A DNA stretch of 18,008 nt from a bacterium (GCA_030426875.1 JAUHXI010000006.1:1-18008), one strand, 5' to 3'. Positions 7,234 through 14,266 are shown, counted from the stretch's first letter. The notes: a model not told the origin generated them from the sequence alone. A program made the numbers and translations.

Positions 7234-8169
7234 TTATATTTTCCTAAGTGCATCTCTGATGTCTGAGAGCCGTGCTGCCATTAATGCACTTTTACCGCTT
7301 AAAAAATTGGGAATGACTCTTCCCCCACATGTTTCAAAAACAGTTTGCCCAGCAGACCCGGGTAAAACTTCTGAAACTGCAATCAATTCCATGATTTCTC
7401 CTTTTGGAATATTGAATGGATTTCGGGCTTCAAAATCATCAATTATGGCTTCTAGTAGCCCTCTTTGTAAACTAAAAATATTTTTATAACCTCTATATTT
7501 TGGTAGTAAAGCCATGCTCCCGCAGACGCCTAATAGGGTTTCTTCATGCACATAGTCACCACTAGATGAGGCGCCAAATTCTTGATTGAGTCTTGTGATT
7601 AGGTTTGAATGGTTTGGTGGGATTCCATGCTTTTTTGGGGACATGTAACCATAAGGTGTCCACTCTTCGACGACGTTCGCGGCTGTTTTGAAATAAGCAA
7701 AAGAGTCACCGACAAGTTTGGGTGGGCTCATTGCTTTATCAAATAAACGACTGATGTAACCTGTTTTTGCTAATTTCTCCCGTATTCTCTTTATTACCTC
7801 TTCGGGTTCAAGTAGGCGTTCTAGAGTGTGTCCACTGCCACAAGGTAGTCCAGGAAACGCCCCGTTCCCATCTAATATTTCATCTAGGTTGATCAACCCG
7901 TCTTCATCTGTAGCCATTGATATATTGTACTCATACTTTGTTAGCAATTCTCTTGCAGTGTATCTATGTTCTTCTCCAGTCTTTTGTTCACATTCATAGC
8001 AGACGGCTGCATCTGTCCAAGCGTTTACAAAAATGCGTCTAAAAAAGTCCGCAGTTTCTTTCATTTGATGTTCACTAGCTTCTCCTGCTTTTAATATAAC
8101 CGAAAATAGATGAGGTTTATTATCTTCAGATGTGGTATGATTGACCGATTTCCTTTGGCGGGTTTTCAT
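7234..8169 (-). CDS. Hypothetical protein, possibly GNAT-like acyltransferase
   Basis: A 311-aa soluble protein I do not recognise as a named family. Residues about 213-242 (LGVCGSMALLPKYRGYKN followed by a Leu-rich helix) look like GNAT motif A, where strand beta-4 leads into an acyl-CoA pyrophosphate loop, and the later AGQTVFETCGGRVIP stretch (about 273-287) looks like the C-terminal strand of that fold. The central region (85-150) has a Cys/Gly-rich turn, FPGLPCGSG, of unknown role. It lies 12 bp downstream of a fold-III PLP decarboxylase on the same strand, so the two are almost surely co-transcribed and may act on the same amine. If the fold guess is right, it might N-acylate the decarboxylation product. 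Neither substrate nor reaction is shown by the sequence. Confidence 0.8.
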   Translation of the reverse strand: MKTRQRKSVNHTTSEDNKPHLFSVILKAGEASEHQMKETADFFRRIFVNAWTDAAVCYECEQKTGEEHRYTARELLTKYEYNISMATDEDGLINLDEILDGNGAFPGLPCGSGHTLERLLEPEEVIKRIREKLAKTGYISRLFDKAMSPPKLVGDSFAYFKTAANVVEEWTPYGYMSPKKHGIPPNHSNLITRLNQEFGASSSGDYVHEETLLGVCGSMALLPKYRGYKNIFSLQRGLLEAIIDDFEARNPFNIPKGEIMELIAVSEVLPGSAGQTVFETCGGRVIPNFLSGKSALMAARLSDIRDALRKI

Positions 8170-8181
8170 GTTTTTTACTTT

Positions 8182-9510
8182 TTAACCTTTAGTGTTGAAT
8201 ACAATCTGCTTTGGCATCTCAAAATCATTTAAATTGTTATGTAGCGATGAAACATAGGCTCCAGCATTTTTCATCCACAAAAAATCACCTTCTTTTATAT
8301 CAACGGGTAGTTTTATTGGATTCTTAAATCCATCCCTTGGATCACAGGTTTGGCCAAAAACCTTATAATCTTTTAATTTTTTTGATAGAGTTCTTCCATC
8401 GTGCGTATAAACGTCAAAACAATACTCCCAGTCGTGGGCAAAATGGTCAATGAAGGAGCCAAATGTGCTACTGGCAAAATAAATGCGATCTTCTCCGCGA
8501 ATTTCAATTACAGGTATGAGCAAGTCTACTCCAGTTGCTGATAGCCCTCTTCCTGGCTCAATGATTATCTTTTTTTCACTATTATCATTACTAAAAATGC
8601 CAGATTTTATTTTACTCAAAGCTTCATTTATATAGCCAAAATAGTCATCTATAAAGTATTTATCATCGTTTCTGTGGCTAACAGGGAAGCCTCCTCCTAA
8701 ATTAATGCTAGACACCCCATTAACACTTTTGGCTAATTGGGCTAATTGATTGATTGCTTTTTTAAAACTACTTGGGTTCAAATTTTGCGATCCTAGGTGA
8801 ATTGCTAAGCCTGGCTTTAGACCTGCTTTTTTAATCTTTTTTAAGAGTTGTCCTACTTTGGTTAAATCACACCCATATTTCCCAAATTCATTAGACATTA
8901 CAATCTCAGCATCTGGGTTTGCTATATCGACTCTGATTGCTATTTCGATATCTTTACGATCGATTTTTTTACAAACATCCAACACTCTATTCACTCCACT
9001 CATGCTTTGGATTGTCACGTAGCTTACACCTGCTTTAAAAGCTTTTTCTAAATGACTCCTTCTTTGAATTGGATTGTTGAAATAGATTTCTTTTGCATCC
9101 ATACCAAGGGCGAGCACTTTTTCTATCTCTTGCCATGAGGCGCAGTCAAATCCATCTATGCCTTTTTTAATGAACGTTTCTAGAACACTTTTTTCAGGAT
9201 TTGCTTTCATGGCATACAAAATCCGACGCCTTGGGTCACTCGGTAAAAAGAAACGCTGAAAAGACAATAAATTTGCATTGAATTGGCCAATATTCAAAAA
9301 TGCATAGGATTCATCAATATTAGATCCTCTAAGCACATCATTTAGGACATCTTTTAGTTTTTTAGCTGGGTGTTTGAGTGGTACGGTCTCAAATTTAACT
9401 GATAGTTTCGAGTTTCTATGGAAAGCTAGTTTTTCCTTTATCAGAACATTAATTGTCTTTGGTGAAATTAGCTTGACACCCCCCTTTACAACCGGTTGAC
9501 TAAAAGTCAT
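8182..9510 (-). CDS. Fold-type III PLP-dependent decarboxylase (ornithine/lysine/diaminopimelate decarboxylase family)
   Basis: A cytoplasmic PLP enzyme of 442 aa in the alanine-racemase-fold decarboxylase family. K102 in YAMKANP is the Schiff-base lysine; H238 (IHLGSQ) stacks on the cofactor; GGGFP (272-276) and EPGR (318-321) bind PLP phosphate; C389 and D393 in GQTCDPRD and Y419 in NAGAYVSS are the catalytic and substrate residues contributed across the dimer. The Cys-Asp pair in CDPRD is more like ornithine or lysine decarboxylases than the Cys-Glu of diaminopimelate decarboxylase, so a diamine product (putrescine or cadaverine) is my preferred reading. About 65 residues precede the usual domain start. 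It is the first gene of a two-gene operon with a possible acyltransferase 12 bp downstream. The leader AATAAACCATG has no Shine-Dalgarno. Confidence 0.9.
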   Translation of the reverse strand: MTFSQPVVKGGVKLISPKTINVLIKEKLAFHRNSKLSVKFETVPLKHPAKKLKDVLNDVLRGSNIDESYAFLNIGQFNANLLSFQRFFLPSDPRRRILYAMKANPEKSVLETFIKKGIDGFDCASWQEIEKVLALGMDAKEIYFNNPIQRRSHLEKAFKAGVSYVTIQSMSGVNRVLDVCKKIDRKDIEIAIRVDIANPDAEIVMSNEFGKYGCDLTKVGQLLKKIKKAGLKPGLAIHLGSQNLNPSSFKKAINQLAQLAKSVNGVSSINLGGGFPVSHRNDDKYFIDDYFGYINEALSKIKSGIFSNDNSEKKIIIEPGRGLSATGVDLLIPVIEIRGEDRIYFASSTFGSFIDHFAHDWEYCFDVYTHDGRTLSKKLKDYKVFGQTCDPRDGFKNPIKLPVDIKEGDFLWMKNAGAYVSSLHNNLNDFEMPKQIVFNTKG

Positions 9511-9596
9511 GGTTTATTTTTTTATTTTTATTATTTCCGGAACGCAACTTTAGCCTTATATTTTGAAAACTGAGGGGGCAACTCGTTTCATTACCC

Positions 9597-9602
9597 ATTA
9601 TA
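9597..9602 (-). promoter_or_regulatory. Possible -10 box of the decarboxylase operon
   Basis: The minus strand reads TATAAT here, about 80 nt before the decarboxylase ATG. No good -35 is seen at 16-18 bp. The rest of the 9511-9712 divergent spacer is AT-rich. It contains a TTGACT (9658-9663) facing the response regulator without a clear -10 partner. Confidence 0.3.
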
Positions 9603-9712
9603 CCCACACTATTAAGAATTCATGAAATAAATGTGACTATTTTCTTAAAATTTTCGCTTGACTTTATTCAGAAAATGTTTAGTTTTAGACCGTCATTTAA
9701 AAAAATCAAATA

Positions 9713-10414
9713 ATGAAGTTGCTTATTGTAGAAGATGAAATGGAGTTGGCTAATTTTTTGATCAGAAGTTTGAAACGTGAAGGGTATGAGGTGGTGCATA
9801 TGGCTGATGGTAAGGGGGTGGTCAAGCATTTGAAGAAACATCTTTATGATGTGATCATTTTGGATTTGATGCTGCCCACTGTTGAAGGAGAAAAAATCTT
9901 GAAAACCATTCGTGGCAAAAGAGACACCATGCCCATTATTGTGTTGACTGCTCTTGGTGACATTCCTACCAAAACTAGGATTCTTAACATGGGAGCTGAT
10001 GATTATTTGGTTAAGCCATTTTCTTTTGTTGAACTGACGGCGCGTATCAAATCGGTTTTGCGACGAACGAGGGGTGGGGTGCAGCAATCAGAAAAATTAG
10101 CAGTGGGAGATTTGGTTTTAGATCCTGACATGAGGTTGTTGACGCGAAGTGGGAAGCCTATCAAACTCAGACTTAAAGAGTATGAGTTGATGGCTTTTTT
10201 TATGCAGAATGCGAATCGTGTGGTTGATCGCAATACGCTCATCGAAAAGGTGTGGGATTACAATGCGCAGCTTTATTCCAATACGGTGGATTCTCATATT
10301 TCCTCGCTCCGTCTAAAATTGAATAAGGGGTTTGATGAAAAATTGATTGAAACGGTCCATGGCGTGGGATATTTGCTTAGAGCCCATCCAGGTGAGGCCA
10401 TCATTGAGGATTGA
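9713..10414 (+). CDS. OmpR/PhoB-family response regulator
   Basis: A DNA-binding two-component regulator of 233 aa. The receiver (1-118) has the acidic pocket E7, D8 and E9, phospho-acceptor D51 (IILDLMLP), switch T79 (VLTALG) and K101 followed by Pro (YLVKPF). The winged helix-turn-helix (about 130-226) shows the typical LRLKEYELMAFFM and VDSHISSLRLKL helices and the GVGYLL wing. All key residues are present, so it should be phosphorylated and bind tandem DNA repeats. No histidine kinase is adjacent: upstream is the divergent decarboxylase operon, downstream an Smr gene. The only kinase in the window is at 4875-6983. The ATG follows an A-rich leader with no Shine-Dalgarno. Its target promoters are unknown; autoregulation or control of the divergent operon is possible. 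Confidence 0.94.
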   Translation: MKLLIVEDEMELANFLIRSLKREGYEVVHMADGKGVVKHLKKHLYDVIILDLMLPTVEGEKILKTIRGKRDTMPIIVLTALGDIPTKTRILNMGADDYLVKPFSFVELTARIKSVLRRTRGGVQQSEKLAVGDLVLDPDMRLLTRSGKPIKLRLKEYELMAFFMQNANRVVDRNTLIEKVWDYNAQLYSNTVDSHISSLRLKLNKGFDEKLIETVHGVGYLLRAHPGEAIIED

Positions 10415-10459
10415 TTTTAAATTTTCATGTCACGCACTCCTCACTTAAATTTCTGACCG

Positions 10460-10516
10460 TCACAATTTTTTGTGAGCTAATAGCTTCTAAAGCTTGGTCA
10501 TAGTGGCCAGAAGCTA
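10460..10516 (+). terminator. Two hairpins after the response regulator
   Basis: TCACAA (10460-10465) and TTGTGA (10470-10475) flank TTTT. Then TAGCTTCT (10481-10488) pairs with AGAAGCTA (10509-10516), with an inner wobble-containing TGGTC/GGCCA stem. They lie 45-100 bases past the stop of the regulator and before the Smr promoter. Neither has a strong 3' T-run, so the terminator role is tentative. Confidence 0.35.
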
Positions 10517-10536
10517 GGATTATGCGTAAGATGAGT

Positions 10537-10542
10537 TATAAT
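10537..10542 (+). promoter_or_regulatory. Consensus -10 box upstream of the Smr gene
   Basis: A perfect TATAAT lies 33 bp before ATG 10576, giving a leader of about 25 nt. No recognisable -35 hexamer sits at 16-18 bp, so this rests on the -10 and its position. Confidence 0.4.
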
Positions 10543-10575
10543 GATTTCGATTTGAATCACCCCTTTATTCCTTGA

Positions 10576-10992
10576 ATGAATTCAATGCAAATGCAGCATG
10601 ATGATCAAGATTTAGATGAACTTCTCAATCAGTTCACGACCCCTAAGATGGTTCGCGCAATGAATCGGGAACGATGTAAGAGTGCACAGGAAAATTCAAC
10701 AATGGGTGAAAAAATTAAAGACTATCCTCAGTCTCAAGATAGTTTGGACCTTCATGGATTTACGGTTCCAGAAGCTCTGAATGAAGTTGAGCGTTTTATT
10801 GATCGTTGTATTCGCCTTCGCTTGCGTACGGTCACGATTGTGACAGGCAAAGGTTTGCACTCGGTTAATTTTAAGCCTGTTTTGCCAGGTGAGACGGAGG
10901 AAAAATTATCTCAACTTAAAAATGAGCGTAAGGTGTTCACTTTTAAACGCGCTCGAGGTGGGGGATCATTTGTGGTTTATTTGATTTCGTAA
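10576..10992 (+). CDS. Smr-domain protein (MutS2/MutS1 C-terminal-like)
   Basis: A 138-aa protein made of an N-terminal polar region (1-55) and one Smr domain (about 56-138). The hallmarks are LDLHG (57-61), TGKGLHS (90-96) and a final GGGSFVVYL (128-136). Stand-alone Smr proteins are known as DNA or RNA nickases and, in some cases, factors that cleave mRNA at collided ribosomes; which applies here cannot be told. The DLHG and TGKG motifs associated with activity are present. It has its own likely -10 upstream and is followed by a repeat-rich spacer, so it is probably transcribed alone. There is no Shine-Dalgarno; ATG 10576 is the first start after the TATAAT, and M4 or M6 are also possible. 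Confidence 0.88.
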   Translation: MNSMQMQHDDQDLDELLNQFTTPKMVRAMNRERCKSAQENSTMGEKIKDYPQSQDSLDLHGFTVPEALNEVERFIDRCIRLRLRTVTIVTGKGLHSVNFKPVLPGETEEKLSQLKNERKVFTFKRARGGGSFVVYLIS

Positions 10993-11007
10993 ATCCCGTA
11001 CAATTAA

Positions 11008-11049
11008 GTTCCAAATCACAAGCTCCACATTCCAAACAAAATTACAAAC
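11008..11049 (+). repeat. AT-rich intergenic repeat, family B second copy
   Basis: It shares 15 exact bases (11009-11023) with 843-857 and stays similar through a CATTCCAAAC segment. It begins 16 bases after the Smr stop codon, mirroring the first copy's place after the M23 gene. Confidence 0.55.
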
Positions 11050-11080
11050 GCCCATTGGGCACACCCCACCTTGTCAGGCA

Positions 11081-11243
11081 CCCCTCTGCTAGAGGGGAAT
11101 TGTAATGTTTTACCTCATCGCTGGATCAGTTCTTTCCGTCTGGATGAAACCAATATTCGTTTGGATGGACTGACTCTAGGGGCTCAATTCGAATATCCAT
11201 GCAAAATTCTCCCCCTTCGGATGCCGGAGGTAGGCTAGAGGGG
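11081..11243 (+). repeat. Hairpin-bounded intergenic element (CCCCTCT-GCT-AGAGGGG)
   Basis: One end is a perfect 7-bp hairpin: CCCCTCT (11081-11087), GCT, AGAGGGG (11091-11097). The other end has CCTTCGG (11214-11220), ATG, CCGGAGG (11224-11230) with one G-T pair, followed by a repeated CTAGAGGGG (11235-11243). The roughly 120 bases between hold no gene with a start codon. The look is that of a mobile or dispersed intergenic element; copies elsewhere in the genome would be needed to prove it. It ends 25 bases before the recombinase start. Confidence 0.45.
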
Positions 11244-11268
11244 CCATTAAATAAGAAACAATCTATCC

Positions 11269-12189
11269 ATGAAACTCTCTGCAGCCATTCGACATTTTCT
11301 TGAATATTGTGAGATTGAAAAAAATCGGTCTAAAAAGACGTTGGTCAATTATGAGCATTATTTGACTCGTTTTTTGAAATTCATAACGGATATTGATATC
11401 CAAGACATTGATCTTTCATTGGTTAAGCAGTATCGACTTTTTCTCAATCGTTATGAGTCTAAGCCTGGTGAGTCATTGACAATCAAGACTCAAAATTATC
11501 ATGTGATTGCGTTGAGGGCTTTTCTTAAATATTGTGTTAAGCAAGATTGGGAGACCTTGGAGCCTGAAAAGATTGAATTGAGTAAAATCCCCGATCGTAC
11601 GGTTGAACATTTGATCCGAGAGGAATTGGAACGTTTGTTTGAGGCGATTGACACCAGTACACTTGTTGGTTTGCGCAACCGGGCAATTGTGGAGTTTTTG
11701 TACAGTACAGGGCTTCGGATCAGTGAGTTGGTTGCTTTAAATGTTCAGCAGGTGAATCTGGAGCGTGGGGAATTTCAAGTGCGAGGGAAAGGGCAAAAAA
11801 TGCGCATTGTTTTTCTTTCTCAGCGGGCTAAGGCATGGATCATAGACTACCTTTCGGCTCGGGATGATGGCTATGAACCTTTATTTCTCAATCATCGGCG
11901 CGCTCGCAATATTAAAGATGGAGCGGTGGAGATGAAGGGGGAGCACCGTCGATTGACGGCTTACACGATTCAAGAGATGGTACGAAAAACGGCTTTGAAA
12001 GCTGGTATTGTAAAAAAAGTGACGCCTCATGTGCTTCGCCATTCCTTTGCAACGGAGCTTTTGATCAATGGAGCTGATATTCGCTCAGTGCAGGACATGT
12101 TGGGGCATGCGAGCATCACGACGACTCAGATTTATACCCATTTGACGAATCAGAAGTTGAAAGAGGTGCATGAGAAGTTTCATAAGTGA
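11269..12189 (+). CDS. XerC/XerD-family tyrosine recombinase
   Basis: A site-specific recombinase of 306 aa, the normal Xer length. The N-terminal SAM-like core-binding domain spans about 1-95 and the catalytic domain about 110-300. All six catalytic positions are visible: R150 (GLRISEL), K174 (VRGKGQK), H254 and R257 (TPHVLRHSFATEL), H280 (LGHASITTT) and nucleophile Y289 (IYTHL). Chromosomal Xer proteins resolve dimers at dif together with FtsK. The size and the lack of phage or integron genes fit that job better than an integrase, but no dif-like 28-mer was recognised here. Which Xer type it is, and whether it works alone as XerH or XerA do, cannot be told. It is flanked by palindromic elements on both sides. 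ATG 11269 has no Shine-Dalgarno and gives the family-standard start. Confidence 0.94.
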   Translation: MKLSAAIRHFLEYCEIEKNRSKKTLVNYEHYLTRFLKFITDIDIQDIDLSLVKQYRLFLNRYESKPGESLTIKTQNYHVIALRAFLKYCVKQDWETLEPEKIELSKIPDRTVEHLIREELERLFEAIDTSTLVGLRNRAIVEFLYSTGLRISELVALNVQQVNLERGEFQVRGKGQKMRIVFLSQRAKAWIIDYLSARDDGYEPLFLNHRRARNIKDGAVEMKGEHRRLTAYTIQEMVRKTALKAGIVKKVTPHVLRHSFATELLINGADIRSVQDMLGHASITTTQIYTHLTNQKLKEVHEKFHK

Positions 12190-12255
12190 TGACAAAGACC
12201 TGTGTCCTTATTAGCTCATGTCACCCACGCTTCCTACTTTTGTGAAATAATGAGA

Positions 12256-12358
12256 CCACTTCTACAAGTGGACAGTGATCAGTGGTGAGTGGTCAGTCCA
12301 AACATTTTTAGCTTTGCTAAAAACAAAAACTGATCACAGACCACTCACTACTGATCAC
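12256..12358. repeat. Large hairpin of inverted family A repeats between convergent genes
   Basis: Two 23-base arms, 12275-12297 and 12336-12358, are inverted copies matching at 21 of 23 positions. Between them is a perfect inner hairpin, TTTTTAGC (12305-12312), TTT, GCTAAAAA (12316-12323). Directly left of the first arm is another small hairpin, CCACTT-CTAC-AAGTGG (12256-12271), reproducing the palindrome-then-repeat order of the other family A copies. Lying between the 3' ends of the recombinase gene and the PH-domain gene, it is a likely bidirectional terminator as well as a repeat pair. Confidence 0.7.
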
Positions 12359-12411
12359 CTTCAAATAAAGCGAGAATAGCCACTGTTTAAAGAAGTGTGT
12401 GAGGTGAGTTT

Positions 12412-12879
12412 TTAACTCGATTCAATGTCTACGTTTGGACACTTTCCCCCCAGTTCTTTTATAAAAGAACTCATTTCTTTAGGTGATATCATTATTATAT
12501 TTTTCTTGAGTTTCTCTTGGTATGTAATCCAGAGCACATTTGTATCCGTTTCACCTCTAATGATGCCACTTGCATAACCATATCTAAAAAATGGGTTGAT
12601 TTTTCTTTTAATTACTTTTGTTATTTTTTTATAGTTGATTTCGTAAATTTTAAACCCACTTTTTATTTTTAGGCCACTTTCCATCATAAAATATTTTGTT
12701 TTAAAAAAGATTATCAACATTAATGTTCCATATGCTGTAAAAATTTGTGGAAAATAGCTTTCTATTTTCAACAAGTCATCCCTGTTGAGGTATATGGAAA
12801 ATAAACCCAAGCCTATGAGTGCTATATAAAATGAAATATAATATGGATTGATTTTAGCCTTGTATCTTTTTGTCATCAT
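12412..12879 (-). CDS. PH-domain (bPH-like) membrane protein of unknown function
   Basis: A 155-aa protein with two hydrophobic helices (about 13-32 and 45-62), then a small beta-rich region (63-150). The order of the short stretches (SGLKIKSGFKIYEINYKKI, ITYQEKLKKNIIMISP, FIKELGGK) resembles the bacterial PH-like domain group found after transmembrane segments, where a strand repeat ends in an ISPxxxxxFIxxL helix. Function in that group is unknown; membrane or protein binding is presumed. It is the last gene of the minus-strand run from PEP carboxylase and is AT-rich compared with the aminotransferase. The start is one of two adjacent ATGs, preceded by AATAAACC and no Shine-Dalgarno; the same AAATAAACCATGA context occurs at the decarboxylase start. 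Confidence 0.7.
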   Translation of the reverse strand: MMTKRYKAKINPYYISFYIALIGLGLFSIYLNRDDLLKIESYFPQIFTAYGTLMLIIFFKTKYFMMESGLKIKSGFKIYEINYKKITKVIKRKINPFFRYGYASGIIRGETDTNVLWITYQEKLKKNIIMISPKEMSSFIKELGGKCPNVDIESS

Positions 12880-12895
12880 GGTTTATTTGATGGTT

Positions 12896-13078
12896 TTAGT
12901 ATAGAGGTATTTTTGATCCGTTCAATTCCTTCCCTGCTGGCGTGGTGCTTCGGATTGGCTCTGGTGATTCCATTACAATTTCCAAACTGATCTTCCATTG
13001 TGGAATTAGGTTGGACAACCAAGATTCTCGGGACAAGCCTTTCACTGTGTGAAACCCTTCGATGACTCGGGCGAGCAT
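12896..13078 (-). CDS. Doubtful 60-aa ORF between aminotransferase and PH-domain genes
   Basis: A frame of 60 codons starts at ATG 13078, 13 bases after the aminotransferase stop. Its product is unrecognised, with several Trp, Ser and Ile and no membrane helix or motif. The other minus-strand frame is also open through this region, which weakens the case for a gene. Its last part includes an exact 20-base copy of the aminotransferase 3' end, but read in a different frame. It may be a small gene, a fragment, or part of a dispersed element. G+C by eye is higher than in the PH gene next to it. Confidence 0.3.
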   Translation of the reverse strand: MLARVIEGFHTVKGLSRESWLSNLIPQWKISLEIVMESPEPIRSTTPAGKELNGSKIPLY

Positions 13079-13124
13079 GACTAAGTGATGGTTATAAAAT
13101 GGACTTGATCCGTTCAATTCCTTC
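12913..13124. repeat. 20-bp exact direct repeat flanking a 172-bp insert
   Basis: TTGATCCGTTCAATTCCTTC occurs at 12913-12932 and again at 13105-13124 in the same orientation, with different bases immediately outside both copies. The second copy encodes EGIERIK at the very end of the aminotransferase. The first lies beyond the gene, so the 172 bases between look like an insertion or partial duplication at the gene's 3' end. Confidence 0.7.
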
Positions 13125-14255
13125 TTCGATGTCTTGCATGGAGGTGGCGTACGAAAAGCGGATGTGATTTTTGCCTGGCTCTCCAAAGGCTCCCCATGGA
13201 ACCACGGCCACACCTGCTTTTTCGAGTAAAAATTCAGTGAAGTCAAAGCTATTACGCATCTGCCCATTGAAACACCCCGAGATATCGGGAAATGCATAAA
13301 AGGCGCCTTCAGGTTTTTGAAGTTGAAAACCGGGAATCTGATTCATGGCTTCAAAGACAAAGTTGCGGCGCTTGAGGAATTCACGGGCCATGATTTGGAT
13401 AGAATCTTGAGGACCGGTCAGGGCTTCGAGTGCTGCTTTTTGGGCAATAGAGCAGGGGTTTGAGGTGCTATGACTCTGTAAATATCCCATTTTTTTGATG
13501 ATGATCTCAGGTCCAACAATATAACCCACTCTCCATCCGGTCATGGCATAGGTTTTGGAAACGGCATTCACGGTAAAAACCAACTCGCTGAGTTCGGGTA
13601 AACTCCCGATGGAAAAATGGGTTTTGCCATCATAACAAAAATATTCGTAGACTTCGTCGGAAATCAGATAGAGATTATTTTTGAGGGCGATTTCAGCGAT
13701 TTTTTCTAACTCCTCTTTCTCAATCATCATGCCCGTGGGGTTGCTAGGGCTATTGAGAATCAAGATTTTACTTGTGGGAGTGATGGCTTCTTCGACCATT
13801 TTTGCCGTCAATTTGAAGTGATTGGAGCGGGTGTCGATGAATTTAGAACTCCCTTCGCACACGGCCACTATGTCTGAATAACTGACCCAGTATGGTGAAG
13901 GGATGAGCACTTCATCGCCAGGATTGAGGAGGGTCATGAATAAATTGAAGAGGGCTTGCTTGCCGCCGTTGGTGATGAGCACGTTTTCTGTCTTTGCCTC
14001 AATGTGATTGTCTCGTTTGAGCTTTTGAATCACTGCCTCTTTGAGCTCTGGAATGCCGGTGGCTGCGGTGTATTTGGTGAAGCCTTGGTCAATGGCTCGC
14101 TTGGCGGCGTCTTTGATATTTTGGGGGGTGTCAAAATCGGGTTCGCCGGTGCCGAACTTAAGAATGTCTTTGCCTTGCTTGATCAGTTCGATGGCTTTGG
14201 CGTTGATGGCCAAGGTGGCAGAGGGCTTGATTTTTTGAATGCGGCTTGAGAGCAT
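13092..14255 (-). CDS. aspC: Class I aspartate aminotransferase
   Basis: A PLP-dependent aminotransferase of 387 aa, subgroup I-beta, likely interconverting aspartate + 2-oxoglutarate and oxaloacetate + glutamate in the cytoplasm. K234 in NAVSKTYAMTGWRVGY is the PLP lysine. N172 (SPSNPTG), D200 and Y203 (ISDEVYE) hold the cofactor, R242 (GWRVGY) binds its phosphate, and R366 (HIRFSYA) binds the substrate carboxylate. The N-terminal FGTGEPDFDTP and GIPELKEAV segments match the family. It lies 11 bp downstream of a DUF5677-like gene that itself follows PEP carboxylase, so the operon can supply its oxaloacetate. Aspartate versus broader or aromatic specificity cannot be settled from motifs alone. 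Its 3' end carries one copy of a 20-bp direct repeat. Confidence 0.9.
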   Translation of the reverse strand: MLSSRIQKIKPSATLAINAKAIELIKQGKDILKFGTGEPDFDTPQNIKDAAKRAIDQGFTKYTAATGIPELKEAVIQKLKRDNHIEAKTENVLITNGGKQALFNLFMTLLNPGDEVLIPSPYWVSYSDIVAVCEGSSKFIDTRSNHFKLTAKMVEEAITPTSKILILNSPSNPTGMMIEKEELEKIAEIALKNNLYLISDEVYEYFCYDGKTHFSIGSLPELSELVFTVNAVSKTYAMTGWRVGYIVGPEIIIKKMGYLQSHSTSNPCSIAQKAALEALTGPQDSIQIMAREFLKRRNFVFEAMNQIPGFQLQKPEGAFYAFPDISGCFNGQMRNSFDFTEFLLEKAGVAVVPWGAFGEPGKNHIRFSYATSMQDIEEGIERIKSIL

Positions 14256-14266
14256 GTGATTTATAT

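Noticed and set aside
11041..11237. Open frame of about 60 codons across the hairpin element before the recombinase
   Set aside because: It has no start codon at a sensible place and runs through two hairpins; it may be an old coding relic but cannot be supported.
10993..12411. dif site for the Xer recombinase
   Set aside because: No 28-mer with two 11-base Xer arms around a 6-base centre was recognised; the hairpins found are of a different design.
12896..13297. 133-codon minus-strand frame overlapping aspC
   Set aside because: Its first two-thirds is an out-of-frame shadow of the aminotransferase; only the 60-codon part past the aspC stop is kept as doubtful.
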